This document shows positions 45,276 through 55,482 of a stretch of 64,000 nucleotides of DNA, one piece after another. Numbering within the stretch: the first letter of the stretch is position 1; each line of letters starts with the position of its first letter. Source of the DNA: Lysinibacillus sphaericus OT4b.31 (lineage in GTDB: Bacteria > Bacillota > Bacilli > Bacillales_A > Planococcaceae); contig NZ_KB933398.1 in assembly GCF_000392615.1 (NCBI RefSeq), positions 1,930,635 to 1,994,634 of the forward strand. The letters run 5' to 3'. The notes below the pieces were generated by a model. It had not been told where the DNA came from, did no database searches, and saw only the letters and a list, made by a program, of their open reading frames with translations. A program made the translations under genes and the position numbers.

Positions 45276-45692
45276 ATGGCAATCGAACAAACTTTTTTAA
45301 TGGTTAAGCCAGATGGCGTAAACCGTCAAGTAGTAGGTGACATCGTTGATCGTTTTGAACGTCGCGGTTTTGAAATGAAAGGCGCTAAATTAATGGTAAT
45401 TCCACAAGAATTAGCTGAAAAACACTATGCTGAGCATTCTGAGCGTCCATTCTTCGGTGAATTAGTAGAATTCATCACTTCTGGCCCAGTATTCGCTATG
45501 GTATGGGAAGGCGAAAACGTTATCAAACTTGCTCGTACAATGATGGGAGCAACTAAACCGGAAGAATCTAATCCAGGTACAATCCGTGGAGACTATGCAA
45601 CAACTGTTTCTCACAACATCATTCACGGTTCTGATTCACTTGCTTCTGCTGAGCGTGAAATCGGCTTATTCTTCGGTGAAGATTTAGTTTAA
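45276..45692 (+). CDS. ndk: Nucleoside diphosphate kinase
   Basis: 138 residues, a single complete NDK domain: [15 protein letters not shown] at the N-terminus and the active-site His in [16 protein letters not shown]. Equilibrates NTP pools. Follows hepT as in B. subtilis. ATG with AAGGAGTG upstream. Confidence 0.97.
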   Translation: MAIEQTFLMVKPDGVNRQVVGDIVDRFERRGFEMKGAKLMVIPQELAEKHYAEHSERPFFGELVEFITSGPVFAMVWEGENVIKLARTMMGATKPEESNPGTIRGDYATTVSHNIIHGSDSLASAEREIGLFFGEDLV

Positions 45693-45706
45693 TTAGCAAA
45701 TAGATC

Positions 45707-45742
45707 AAGCAATCTCAATTTTCATTGGGATTGCTTTTTTTA
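45707..45742 (+). terminator. Terminator of ndk
   Basis: AAGCAATCtCAAT/ATTGgGATTGCTT stem with a TTTC loop, followed by TTTTTTTATT. Confidence 0.93.
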
Positions 45743-45780
45743 TTGTTAAGATGAAGGAGGATAGGATAAAGTTTTGGCGA

Positions 45781-45880
45781 AGTGGCGGATAGAACAGGAG
45801 AAGTGACGGATAGAACAGGAGAAGTGACGGATAAAACAGGCAAAGTGACGGATAAAAGCAGCGAAACCATGGATAGAGAT
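45781..45880 (+). repeat. 21-bp tandem units sharing TGACGGATA
   Basis: Units at 45781, 45802, 45823 and 45844, for example AGTGACGGATAGAACAGGAG, then a decayed fifth unit. Exact 21-base period. It begins about 40 bases after the ndk terminator, upstream of the thiolase gene, in the same orientation as the arrays at 25.9 and 35.1 kb. Confidence 0.9.
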
Positions 45881-46063
45881 ACATATATATATTTGTTAAA
45901 AACTTCTTACTCTAGTAAAATAAATGCTATAATATTCTGATAATTGGATATTATTAAATAGTTTAAGGTGGGGAATATATTTTCTTATATGTAAATACAC
46001 TTTAACGTATTGTATGAATGCAACTATGGTTTGAGAGAATTGATTTGGTAAAGGGGTTTTTTT

Positions 46064-47212
46064 ATGAGAGAAGTTGTGATTGTAGCAGCTGTTCGAACAG
46101 CTATAGGGAGAAGTAAGGGAGCATTAAAAAATGTCCGCGCAGACGATTTAGCAGCAGATGTGTTACAGGAAGTCGTGCAACGTGCTGGTATCGATAAAGG
46201 GCAGGTAGAGGACGTCATTTTTGGCTGTGTGACGCAAACTGCCGAACAAGGCGCTAATATTGCGCGCACAGCTTTATTAATGGCAGGCTTCCCGGAGACG
46301 GTGCCTGGTGTAACAATTGATCGGCAATGCGGCTCTAGCCAACAGGCAGTGCATTTCGCATCACAAGCTATTTTAGCTGGTGATATGGATATTGTCATTG
46401 CTGGTGGTGTGGAAAGCATGACAAGAGTGCCAATGTTTTCGAATATGAAGGACGCTCATAAAGGTAACCGCTTACAAGAAAATTATACAATTATACATCA
46501 GGGGCTATCGGCTGAAAGGATGGCTGAAAAATGGCAGCTTTCAAAAGAGCAGTTGAATAACTATGCCTACCAAAGCCATAGACGAGCTCTAGCAGCAATT
46601 GAAGCGGGTCATTTCAAACAGGAAATCATGCCTGTTCAGGTAACGCAAGAAGATGGTTCAGTTACATTATTTGCAGTAGATGAAGGACCCCGTGCTGAAA
46701 CGACGGTCGACATCTTAAAGGGTCTAAAAACTGTCTTTCAAGAGGATGGCATCATCACAGCAGGCAATGCAAGTCAAATGAGTGATGGGGCTTCCGCTGT
46801 TGTTGTCATGTCATTAGAAAAGGCACAGGAGCTCGGTATTCGACCACTTGCCAAAATTGTAACGAGAGTTGTAGTAGGCTCTGATCCGACACTTATGCTA
46901 ACAGGCCCTATTGAAGCCACGAGACGTGCACTTGAGCGCTCTGGACTGACAATAGAAGATATCGATACGTATGAGGTGAATGAAGCTTTTGCACCGGTGC
47001 CATTAGCTTGGCTGCATGAAATTGGAGCAAATCCAACTAAATTAAATCCTGATGGTGGCGCCATTGCCTTGGGACATCCACTAGGCGCAACTGGCACAAA
47101 GTTATTGACGACGATGCTGTACCGGATGGAACGTGAGAATTTGCGTTACGGTTTACTAGCAATTTGCGAAGGTATGGGCATGGCAAATGCCACAATTATT
47201 GAAAAATTGTAA
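46064..47212 (+). CDS. Thiolase (acetyl-CoA acyltransferase)
   Basis: 382 residues. Active-site Cys in [16 protein letters not shown] near 88, His in [17 protein letters not shown], and the second Cys in [13 protein letters not shown] at the C-terminus, where the usual CxGxGxG loop is slightly altered. Thiolase acting either in fatty acid breakdown or in condensing acetyl-CoA. First gene of a three-gene set with an SDR and an acyl-CoA ligase, inserted between ndk and cheR relative to B. subtilis; this favours beta-oxidation. Confidence 0.9.
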   Translation: MREVVIVAAVRTAIGRSKGALKNVRADDLAADVLQEVVQRAGIDKGQVEDVIFGCVTQTAEQGANIARTALLMAGFPETVPGVTIDRQCGSSQQAVHFASQAILAGDMDIVIAGGVESMTRVPMFSNMKDAHKGNRLQENYTIIHQGLSAERMAEKWQLSKEQLNNYAYQSHRRALAAIEAGHFKQEIMPVQVTQEDGSVTLFAVDEGPRAETTVDILKGLKTVFQEDGIITAGNASQMSDGASAVVVMSLEKAQELGIRPLAKIVTRVVVGSDPTLMLTGPIEATRRALERSGLTIEDIDTYEVNEAFAPVPLAWLHEIGANPTKLNPDGGAIALGHPLGATGTKLLTTMLYRMERENLRYGLLAICEGMGMANATIIEKL

Positions 47213-47226
47213 AGGAGTTGTGTCAC

Positions 47227-47994
47227 ATGAAATGTCATGAGGTAGTAGCGGTTGTAACAGGTGGCGCGTCAGGCTTAGGTGAAGCAACAGTACGTAAAAT
47301 TGTAGGAGAGGGTGGCAAGGCTATTATTTTTGATGTTAACGATGAGCGAGGACATGCAATTGTAGAGGAACTAGGTGAAAATGTCCGATATGCACGTGTT
47401 GATGTTACGAAAGAGCTAGATATAGCAGCGGGACTAGAGCAAGCACTAGCATCATTTAGCACCATTAATGTCGCTGTAAACTGCGCAGGAATAGCCGATG
47501 CGAGTAAAGTACTGTCAAAGCGTGGTGTACATACGCTTGCTTTATTTGAAAAGGTGATAGCAGTTAATTTAATCGGTACATTCAATGTTATTCGTCTTGT
47601 AGCTGAAAAAATGCAGCATAACGAGCCAAATGAGGATGGTCAACGCGGTGTAATTATTAATACTGCGTCTGTTGCAGCTTTTGACGGTCAAATTGGACAA
47701 GCAGCATATAGTGCGTCCAAGGGTGGTGTAGCGGCGATGACATTGCCGATTGCACGTGAGCTTGCGGAAATTGGCGTACGTGTGATGACCATAGCGCCAG
47801 GATTAATAGAGACCCCGATGTTTGGATCGTTACCAGAGCAAGCGAGAACGGCACTTGCTGCAATGACACCGTTTCCTAAGCGCCTAGGCAGGCCATCCGA
47901 ATATGCAATGCTTGTGGAAAGTATTATTCACAATGGCTTGTTAAATGGTGAAGTGATTCGTCTAGACGGAGCTATTCGCATGCAACCGAAATAG
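47227..47994 (+). CDS. Short-chain dehydrogenase, 3-hydroxyacyl-CoA dehydrogenase (type II) like
   Basis: 255 residues from ATG 47227, with AAAGGAG nine bases upstream. NAD site [16 protein letters not shown], structural [10 protein letters not shown], and catalytic Tyr-Lys in [12 protein letters not shown]. The overall sequence, with the [20 protein letters not shown] segment, resembles the 17-beta-HSD10/type II hydroxyacyl-CoA dehydrogenase group. It would supply the oxidation step before the thiolase encoded 14 bases upstream. Confidence 0.88.
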   Translation: MKCHEVVAVVTGGASGLGEATVRKIVGEGGKAIIFDVNDERGHAIVEELGENVRYARVDVTKELDIAAGLEQALASFSTINVAVNCAGIADASKVLSKRGVHTLALFEKVIAVNLIGTFNVIRLVAEKMQHNEPNEDGQRGVIINTASVAAFDGQIGQAAYSASKGGVAAMTLPIARELAEIGVRVMTIAPGLIETPMFGSLPEQARTALAAMTPFPKRLGRPSEYAMLVESIIHNGLLNGEVIRLDGAIRMQPK

Positions 47995-48125
47995 GGTCGT
48001 TGCAATATTAAGTAGGAGCATTGAAAAGAATAGGACTTATAAAATCATGAAGAGCTAAAATATTGGTTTGTAGCAGCAATCAGCCTTGGACGTTATAAAG
48101 TTTATAAACGAAAGGGAGCGATAAT

Positions 48126-49751
48126 ATGCATATGATGGACACACCATTATTACTAACGAGTTTTTTGAACCGAGCAGAGCGTTATTTTCATGCAAAGAAA
48201 ATTTATTCTCGTACAAGCCCTACAACGATACATGAGTTTACTTACAAAGAATATGTAAAACGTACTCGTAAATTAGCGGATGCCCTCACGAAACTTGGGA
48301 TGGCACGTGGCATGAAAATTGGTACTTTTGCTTGGAATCATCATCGCCATTTAGAGGCTTATTTTGCCGTACCATGTGCTGGTGCCGTTTTGCATATGAT
48401 TAATATTCGATTGACACCTGAGCATATCGCATATGTCATTAATCATGCAGAGGATGAAATCTTGCTGATTGATGATAATTTAGTTCCACTGCTTGCGCCG
48501 ATAGCCTCTCAACTTACAACAGTGAAGCATTTTATTGTGATGGGGGATAATGTCGCGTTAGATAGTGTGCCATTACCGAACGCGCGCTCTTATGAGGAAT
48601 TACTAGCGGAAGCAAGTGATGAATATTCTTTTCCAGAGAATTTAGATGAAAATGCACCTGCTGGCATGTGCTATACAAGTGCAACAACAGGCATGCCAAA
48701 AGGTGTAGTCTATACACATCGGAGCATCGTGCTCCATAGTATGACGGCAGGACTCTCTGATAGCATTGGTATCTGTGAAAACGATGTCGTGCTGCCTGTT
48801 GTACCAATGTTTCATGCGAATGCATGGGGCTTGCCATTCGCCAGTGTCCTGTTCGGATCGACTCAAGTATTACCAGGACCTATGTTTACACCACAGCTTT
48901 TACTCGATTTGTTTGAACAGTATAAAGTGACTTTAACAGCAGGTGTGCCGACAATTTGGCTAGGAGTGTTGCAGGAGCAACGTACTAATCCACGTGATTT
49001 ATCATCGTTGCGCTCAATTGTATGTGGTGGTTCAGCTTCTCCAATGGGACTTGTTCGGGGTTTTGAGGAGGAGCATGGCATTCCGTACTATACAGGCTAT
49101 GGTATGACGGAGACATCGCCGCTCGTGAGCTTATCGACATATCTATCGCATATGCAAGACTATTCATCGGACGAAAAAATGCATGTGCGAGTGACTCAAG
49201 GAATTACAGTGCCTTTTATTGAAACGCGCATTGTCAACGAACATGGTGAGGTACCTTGGGATGGCAAAACGATGGGGGAAATTACGATAAGAGGCCCGTG
49301 GATTGCAGCGGAATATTATAAGGATGAGCGCTCGCAAGAAGCCTTTAAGGACGGCTGGCTTTATACGGGTGATATTGCGGTAATGACACCAGATGGCTAT
49401 ATAAAAATTACTGATCGCACGAAGGATTTAATAAAGAGTGGTGGCGAATGGATTTCATCTGTTGAGCTTGAAAATGCATTGATGTCACATGCCAAGGTAT
49501 TTGAAGCGGCGGTTATTGCTATTCCGCATGAAAAATGGCTCGAACGACCGTTAGCATGCGTTGTACCGAAACCTGAATTCAAAGATACTATTACAAAAGA
49601 GGAACTGCTTGATAGCTTACGTAATCAATTCCATAAAACGTGGATTCCTGATGATGTTGTCTTTTTAGACGAGGTACCAAAAACGTCAGTTGGTAAATTC
49701 ATGAAGGCCAAGCTTCGGGAGGACTTAAAAGATTTTCGAGTAGAAGTTTAA
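48126..49751 (+). CDS. Long/medium-chain fatty acid-CoA ligase (AMP-forming)
   Basis: 541 residues. Adenylate-forming enzyme motifs in order: CYTSATTGMPKGVVYTHRS (phosphate loop), YTGYGMTETSPL, GWLYTGDIAVMTPDGYI, ITDRTKDLIKSGGEWIS and the C-terminal PKTSVGKFMKAKLRE with the catalytic Lys. Activates fatty acids for the thiolase/SDR pair upstream. Starts at ATG 48126 with GGGAG seven bases upstream, 130 bases after the SDR. Confidence 0.93.
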   Translation: MHMMDTPLLLTSFLNRAERYFHAKKIYSRTSPTTIHEFTYKEYVKRTRKLADALTKLGMARGMKIGTFAWNHHRHLEAYFAVPCAGAVLHMINIRLTPEHIAYVINHAEDEILLIDDNLVPLLAPIASQLTTVKHFIVMGDNVALDSVPLPNARSYEELLAEASDEYSFPENLDENAPAGMCYTSATTGMPKGVVYTHRSIVLHSMTAGLSDSIGICENDVVLPVVPMFHANAWGLPFASVLFGSTQVLPGPMFTPQLLLDLFEQYKVTLTAGVPTIWLGVLQEQRTNPRDLSSLRSIVCGGSASPMGLVRGFEEEHGIPYYTGYGMTETSPLVSLSTYLSHMQDYSSDEKMHVRVTQGITVPFIETRIVNEHGEVPWDGKTMGEITIRGPWIAAEYYKDERSQEAFKDGWLYTGDIAVMTPDGYIKITDRTKDLIKSGGEWISSVELENALMSHAKVFEAAVIAIPHEKWLERPLACVVPKPEFKDTITKEELLDSLRNQFHKTWIPDDVVFLDEVPKTSVGKFMKAKLREDLKDFRVEV

Positions 49752-49832
49752 GTGATTCCGTAGAAGTTTTTCACCATCCAGATGGTCAATGCCTAGTTCA
49801 CTCGATTTTTTTGCAATACCGCAAAAGTAAGA

Positions 49833-49871
49833 ATAGTATGCGAGGAGTATTCCTTGTGTACTATTTTTTTA
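49833..49871 (+). terminator. Terminator of the acyl-CoA ligase operon
   Basis: ATAGTATGCGAGGA pairs with TTCCTTGTGTACTAT over about 14 bp with several G-U pairs, followed by seven T. Confidence 0.8.
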
Positions 49872-50273
49872 TATAAGATAAAAATCTGCCTAGACTCCTG
49901 CGCAACGTATGTTTGTCGAAAGTAAAACGCCAGTAACAGTAATACAAGAGCACGAGACCTAGCAATGAGCCCCAAGTGAAACAAAGGCTATTCACATCAC
50001 GTCCAGTGACAATGTATCTAGGCGAAAGCGATGAGTCAGCGGCGCAAAGCCCTCGTGTCCAACAGCCTGTTTCTGACGCTTCGCTTTCGCACATAAAATA
50101 CTTGTTGCCCTGATGTGGTCGTGCCTTGCCGGTGGAAAGTAGAGTGGAATGTTACCATTCAGGAGGGCGACATATACGGGTTAAAGATAGTCTCTTTTAT
50201 TAGAGACACGAAAAACGAAACTATTTAAGCATTTTGTCGTATAATTTAATAAAAGATGGAAGGAAGTGGATTC
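49872..50273. other. Gap with unexplained sequence of higher GC
   Basis: Between the ligase terminator and the next gene lie 400 bases without a convincing gene. 49890-50095 is richer in G and C than its surroundings, and a 77-codon frame on the minus strand with one hydrophobic stretch crosses it but lacks a good ribosome site. The small hairpin GTCTCTTTTATTAGAGAC is near 50190-50207. The first part may be a decayed repeat or a lost gene. Confidence 0.45.
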
Positions 50274-50510
50274 ATGAGTATTGCAATGGTAGCCATTGTA
50301 GGCGGGGTATTGGTTGCTTTAGCAGGGATATTTACCGATGCACGTACAAGAGGACAAAAAATTAAATTGAAGACAATTGAAAAAGAAGTAGAATTAGAAA
50401 AACTAAGATTGGAATCGTATACACAAGAAACTGAAAAAATGAGACTAGAATTAGAACATTCGAAAGTGTTACTATTAGAGGCAAAGCAAAATTTAACGAA
50501 GGAACCTTGA
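50274..50510 (+). CDS. Small membrane-anchored coiled-coil protein
   Basis: 78 residues from ATG 50274, with AAGGAAG seven bases upstream. An N-terminal membrane helix (about 2-22) is followed by a charged coiled coil (about 28-72, Lys/Glu/Leu-rich). No family recognised. It precedes cheR by 80 bases. Confidence 0.6.
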   Translation: MSIAMVAIVGGVLVALAGIFTDARTRGQKIKLKTIEKEVELEKLRLESYTQETEKMRLELEHSKVLLLEAKQNLTKEP

Positions 50511-50563
50511 TTCGGCGTGAAAGACACTATTTCGGTAATGGCCATTTTCCGCTATAATGGTAG

Positions 50564-51361
<798 letters not shown>

Positions 51362-51440
51362 TAAATAATATGAAGCACATTCGTACAATGGACAAGATGA
51401 ATGTCATGTACATAAATATTGCCAAGCATTAGACATAGAT

Positions 51441-51489
51441 GATCGTACACTTTTCGCTTGTCATAAGCAAAAAGCGTACGATTTTTATT
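51441..51489 (+). terminator. Terminator of cheR
   Basis: ATCGTACaCTTTTcGCTTG pairs with the later AAGCaAAAAGcGTACGAT to give a long stem, followed by TTTTATT. The remaining 51490-51721 holds the presumed aroC promoter and nothing else I can name. Confidence 0.9.
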
Positions 51490-51721
51490 AATCACTACAA
51501 AACAATCTTTTTTTATACAAATCGTTCAGAATATTCTCATTTAATATGGTGGTATCATATATTTTAAAGGTGTACATATTGCTAGTGTGAGACAAAATTT
51601 GAATGTCATTACACTGAGTCTTAATTGATTGGTTAGACATTTGTAAAAGGACTGTTTTTTTAGAGAATATATGTTATAGTGAAAAATACATACTTTAGCG
51701 AGTTGAAGGGAGAAAGCGTTT

Positions 51722-52903
51722 ATGCGTTATTTAACAGCAGGAGAATCACACGGACCCCAATTAACAACCATTATTGAGGGCTTACCGTCACTCTTACCAA
51801 TTACAGCAGAAAAAATTAATCACGATTTAAAACGTCGCCAAGGAGGTCATGGCCGCGGTCGCCGTATGCAAATCGAAACAGATACAGTAGAAATTGTAGG
51901 TGGCGTTCGTCATGGGCAAACACTTGGTTCTCCTGTTGCACTGGTTGTTACAAATGATGACTGGAAGCACTGGACGAAAATTATGGGGGCAGAACCGTTA
52001 GCAGAGGATATCAATCCGGATGATGTAAAACGTCAAATTTCACGACCACGCCCAGGACATGCCGATCTAGTAGGAGGCATGAAATACGGACATCGTGATT
52101 TGCGAAATATTTTAGAGCGATCTTCAGCACGAGAAACAACAGTCCGTGTGGCAGTCGGAGCTGTTGCAAAAGCATTGTTAAATGAACTAGGTATTTCTAT
52201 CGTGTCTCATGTAACAGAAATTGTTGGCATTAAAGCAGATACATCATTAGTGGAAGGAAAGTCAGTAGATGAAATTCGTGCCATTGTGGAAGCAGATCCA
52301 TGTTACTGTGTTGACCCAGTTGCGTCTACGCAAATGGTCGAGGCGATTGACGAAGCGAAAAAGGCAGGCGATTCTATCGGTGGTGTTGTTGAAGTCATCG
52401 TAGAAGGTATGCCAGCAGGTGTCGGTTCATATGTTCATTACGACCGTAAACTAGATTCGAAATTAGCTGCGGCTATGCTGTCTATTAATGCTTTTAAAGG
52501 TGTTGAGTTTGGGATTGGTTTTGAAATGGCACGTCGTAAAGGTTCGGAAGTTCATGACGAAATCATTTGGTCAGAAGAAGAGGGCTACACGCGTGCTACG
52601 AATCGTCTAGGAGGCTTAGAAGGCGGTATGTCTACAGGAATGCCTATCGTTGTGCGGGGTGTCATGAAACCAATACCTACATTATACAAACCATTGCAAA
52701 GTGTAGATATCGAAACAAAAGAACCATTTAAAGCAAGTGTAGAACGTTCAGACAGTTGTGCAGTACCAGCAGCATCGGTTGTGGCTGAGCATGTTATTGC
52801 CTGGGAAATAGCCAATGCAATTATGGATCAATTCCATGCTGATCAATTGCCACAACTGAAAGCTCAAATCGATGAGCATCGCCGTTACACAAAGGAGTTT
52901 TGA
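51722..52903 (+). CDS. aroC: Chorismate synthase
   Basis: 393 residues. Signature segments [17 protein letters not shown] at the N-terminus, [30 protein letters not shown] and [18 protein letters not shown]. Makes chorismate from EPSP using reduced FMN. Start ATG 51722. First gene of the shikimate-branch operon; aroB follows after three bases. The B. subtilis name is aroF. Confidence 0.97.
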   Translation: MRYLTAGESHGPQLTTIIEGLPSLLPITAEKINHDLKRRQGGHGRGRRMQIETDTVEIVGGVRHGQTLGSPVALVVTNDDWKHWTKIMGAEPLAEDINPDDVKRQISRPRPGHADLVGGMKYGHRDLRNILERSSARETTVRVAVGAVAKALLNELGISIVSHVTEIVGIKADTSLVEGKSVDEIRAIVEADPCYCVDPVASTQMVEAIDEAKKAGDSIGGVVEVIVEGMPAGVGSYVHYDRKLDSKLAAAMLSINAFKGVEFGIGFEMARRKGSEVHDEIIWSEEEGYTRATNRLGGLEGGMSTGMPIVVRGVMKPIPTLYKPLQSVDIETKEPFKASVERSDSCAVPAASVVAEHVIAWEIANAIMDQFHADQLPQLKAQIDEHRRYTKEF

Positions 52904-52906
52904 TAT

Positions 52907-53998
52907 ATGCGTGTACCAGTAGCGACAAAATCGCATCAATATGATGTTGTGCTTGGGCATAATTTTTTAACCGAAGCGGTCAAATCATTTGATGACAAGC
53001 TGCAACAAGCTGATAAGCTCATTGTTTTTACAGATGAAAACGTGTGGACTGCGCAAGGGGCATATTTCGAGGCGAATTTCCCATATGATTTTGAAGTTTT
53101 TGTGCTACCAGGTGGTGAGGCTTGTAAAACCTTCGAACAATATCATGCAGCACAAACTTTCTTACTGGAACAGAAATGTTCACGTAAATCATTTATTTTT
53201 GCCTTAGGTGGAGGAGCTGTTGGGGATTTGACAGGCTTTGTTGCTGCGACATATATGCGTGGTGTACCATTTATTCAAATCCCAACGACGATTCTAGCCC
53301 ATGACTCTGCAGTTGGAGGTAAAACCGCCATTAACCATCCGCTCGGCAAAAACATGATTGGTACCTTTTATCAACCAGAGGGCGTTATTTACGATACAGT
53401 TTTTACAGAAACGTTACCTGAGCGTGAGATACGTTCAGGCACAGCAGAGGTCATTAAGCACGCAATGATTTCAAATCCAGCATGGCTACAAGAATTAATG
53501 ACTGCCGATACAGTTATTCATTTCAATATAAACGATTTAGCCAAGCAGCTAAAGGCTGGTATTGAGGTGAAGGCGAAAATTGTATCAGAAGATGAAACAG
53601 AGCAATCCGTGCGTAAATACCTTAATTTAGGTCATACATATGGTCATGCCATTGAGGCTGCTGCAGGTTATGGCAAAGTAGCACATGGTGAAGCCGTGAT
53701 GATTGGCCTTGTGTACTGCCTGTTATTAAGTGAACGTTATGGAGCGTTAAATCGTGACTTTACCATTTCATTTTTGCATTTTGCGTTGAAAAATGGTTAT
53801 CCATTTCATGCGGTGAATGACTATTCATTTGAGCATTTAACTGAGTATTTACTAAAAGATAAAAAGGCGGAGTACGGCGTGTTACAATTTGTGCTACTGA
53901 AAAAAATTGGGGAGCCGTTTGTGCAGCCAATTGAATTAAGCGAGTGTAAAGAGGTAGATGCCGAACTCCGACAGCTATTAGCGGAGGTGCTTCTATGA
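52907..53998 (+). CDS. aroB: 3-dehydroquinate synthase
   Basis: 363 residues. NAD-binding PGGEACKTFEQ and FALGGGAVGDLTGFVAATY near 103-120, metal ligands in NLGHTYGHAIEAAAGYG and HGEAVMIG. Catalyses the second shikimate step. The stop overlaps aroH by four bases. Confidence 0.97.
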   Translation: MRVPVATKSHQYDVVLGHNFLTEAVKSFDDKLQQADKLIVFTDENVWTAQGAYFEANFPYDFEVFVLPGGEACKTFEQYHAAQTFLLEQKCSRKSFIFALGGGAVGDLTGFVAATYMRGVPFIQIPTTILAHDSAVGGKTAINHPLGKNMIGTFYQPEGVIYDTVFTETLPEREIRSGTAEVIKHAMISNPAWLQELMTADTVIHFNINDLAKQLKAGIEVKAKIVSEDETEQSVRKYLNLGHTYGHAIEAAAGYGKVAHGEAVMIGLVYCLLLSERYGALNRDFTISFLHFALKNGYPFHAVNDYSFEHLTEYLLKDKKAEYGVLQFVLLKKIGEPFVQPIELSECKEVDAELRQLLAEVLL

Positions 53999-54363
53999 TT
54001 CGTGGACTAAGAGGTGCGATAACAATTGAATCGGATAAACCAGAGCTTGTATGGGATGAGACGGCAAGGTTAGTGCGAGAAGTCGTAGCAGCAAATAATG
54101 TTGAGGTAGATGCTATTGCTTCCATCGTAATTTCCACAACGCCAGATATTACATCAGCGTTCCCAGCACGGGCTGTACGATTAATGGAAGGCTGGCAGTA
54201 TGTGCCGGTGATGTGCATGCATGAAATGGACGTGCCAAATGCTCTGCCATTATGCATCCGTATATTAATACACGCCAATGTAGATGTCGCGCAAAAAGAT
54301 GTACAACACTTGTATTTAAACGATGCAGTGAAATTAAGACCAGATTTAGCCCAAGCTAAATAA
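53995..54363 (+). CDS. aroH: Chorismate mutase, AroH type
   Basis: 122 residues, monofunctional Bacillus-type trimeric mutase: IRGLRGAITIESDKPE at the N-terminus, the active-site Arg in SAFPARAVR, and CMHEMDVPNALPLCIRI. Converts chorismate to prephenate for Tyr and Phe. ATG overlaps the aroB stop. In B. subtilis trpEDCFBA follows aroH; here hisC follows after 18 bases. Confidence 0.96.
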   Translation: MIRGLRGAITIESDKPELVWDETARLVREVVAANNVEVDAIASIVISTTPDITSAFPARAVRLMEGWQYVPVMCMHEMDVPNALPLCIRILIHANVDVAQKDVQHLYLNDAVKLRPDLAQAK

Positions 54364-54381
54364 TTAGAGGAGATGTTTGAG

Positions 54382-55482
54382 ATGAAATGGAAACAACAAT
54401 TGGCCGGTATGCAAGCGTATAAGCCAGGTAAACCAATTGAAGAAGTTCAGCGTGAATTCGGCTTACAAGAAGTCGTGAAATTAGCATCAAATGAAAACCC
54501 ATTTGGTTGCTCACCAAAGGTAACAGCTTATTTACAGGATAACGCAGTTAATCATGCTATCTATCCAGATGGCTATGCACAAAACTTACGTACAACTGTA
54601 GCAAATTATCTAGGTGTCAAAGAAACACAGCTTCTTTTTGGAAACGGCTCAGATGATATTATTACGATTCTTACTCGTGCCCTGTTGTATCCAGGTGTGA
54701 ACACAGTTATGGCTGATCCATCCTTCTCGCAATACTGGCATAATGCTGACATCGAAGGGGCAGAAGTACGAAAAATTCCTTGTATCGAAGGGGCACACGA
54801 TTTAGATGCTATGGCAGCAGCAATTGATGACAAAACATCAATCTTGTGGGTTTGTAGCCCAAATAACCCAACAGGTGTTGTCATTGCTGACGGTGATTTA
54901 CGTGCCTTTTTAGCAAAAGTACCAAGCGATGTACTTGTTGTTTTAGATGAAGCGTATATCGAATATGTAACGCATCCGGCTCACAAAAACACACTACCAT
55001 TAATCGAAGAGTTTCCAAATGTGCTATTAATGCGTACATTTTCAAAAGCCTATGGTCTTGCTTCATTCCGTGTTGGCTATGCAATCGGTCAGTCAGCAGT
55101 AATTGCGAAGCTTGACCCAGTACGTGCGCCATTCAATAATACAATTTTAAGCCAAGCTGTAGCGGCGATTGCACTGAGCGATCAAGACTATATTAAAGCT
55201 TGTTGTGAAGCAAATGAAAAAGGCAAAAAGCAATACGTTGAATTTTGTGAACAGCATAATTTAACTTACTACCCATCTGATACGAACTTTATTTTCTTTA
55301 ATACGAATGCTGATAGCGATGTTGTGTTCCAAGAACTGATGAAACGTGGTTTTATTATCCGGAGTGGGAATGCTCTAGGTACACCAGGGTTTATCCGTGT
55401 AACAATCGGTACAAAAGCTCAGAACGAAGCATTATTAGGACATCTTGAAGCGGTGTTAAAAGAGCAAGGGGTTTTTGCATGA
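54382..55482 (+). CDS. hisC: Histidinol-phosphate / aromatic aminotransferase
   Basis: 366 residues from ATG 54382, with AGAGGAG nine bases upstream; ATG 54373 directly abuts that site. Fold I PLP enzyme: SNENPFGCSPKV, WVCSPNNPTGVV, VVLDEAYIEY and the PLP lysine in MRTFSKAYGLASFRVGY. In Bacillus this enzyme serves histidine synthesis and also tyrosine and phenylalanine transamination. Stop overlaps tyrA by four bases. Confidence 0.96.
   Translation: MKWKQQLAGMQAYKPGKPIEEVQREFGLQEVVKLASNENPFGCSPKVTAYLQDNAVNHAIYPDGYAQNLRTTVANYLGVKETQLLFGNGSDDIITILTRALLYPGVNTVMADPSFSQYWHNADIEGAEVRKIPCIEGAHDLDAMAAAIDDKTSILWVCSPNNPTGVVIADGDLRAFLAKVPSDVLVVLDEAYIEYVTHPAHKNTLPLIEEFPNVLLMRTFSKAYGLASFRVGYAIGQSAVIAKLDPVRAPFNNTILSQAVAAIALSDQDYIKACCEANEKGKKQYVEFCEQHNLTYYPSDTNFIFFNTNADSDVVFQELMKRGFIIRSGNALGTPGFIRVTIGTKAQNEALLGHLEAVLKEQGVFA

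Noticed and set aside
49861..50094. A 77-codon minus-strand frame with a hydrophobic stretch
   Set aside because: No ribosome site, Cys/Trp-rich odd composition, and overlap with the ligase terminator; treated as unexplained DNA.
51490..51721. A T-box or riboswitch upstream of aroC
   Set aside because: No T-box core sequence or antiterminator pairing is visible; the terminator there belongs to cheR.
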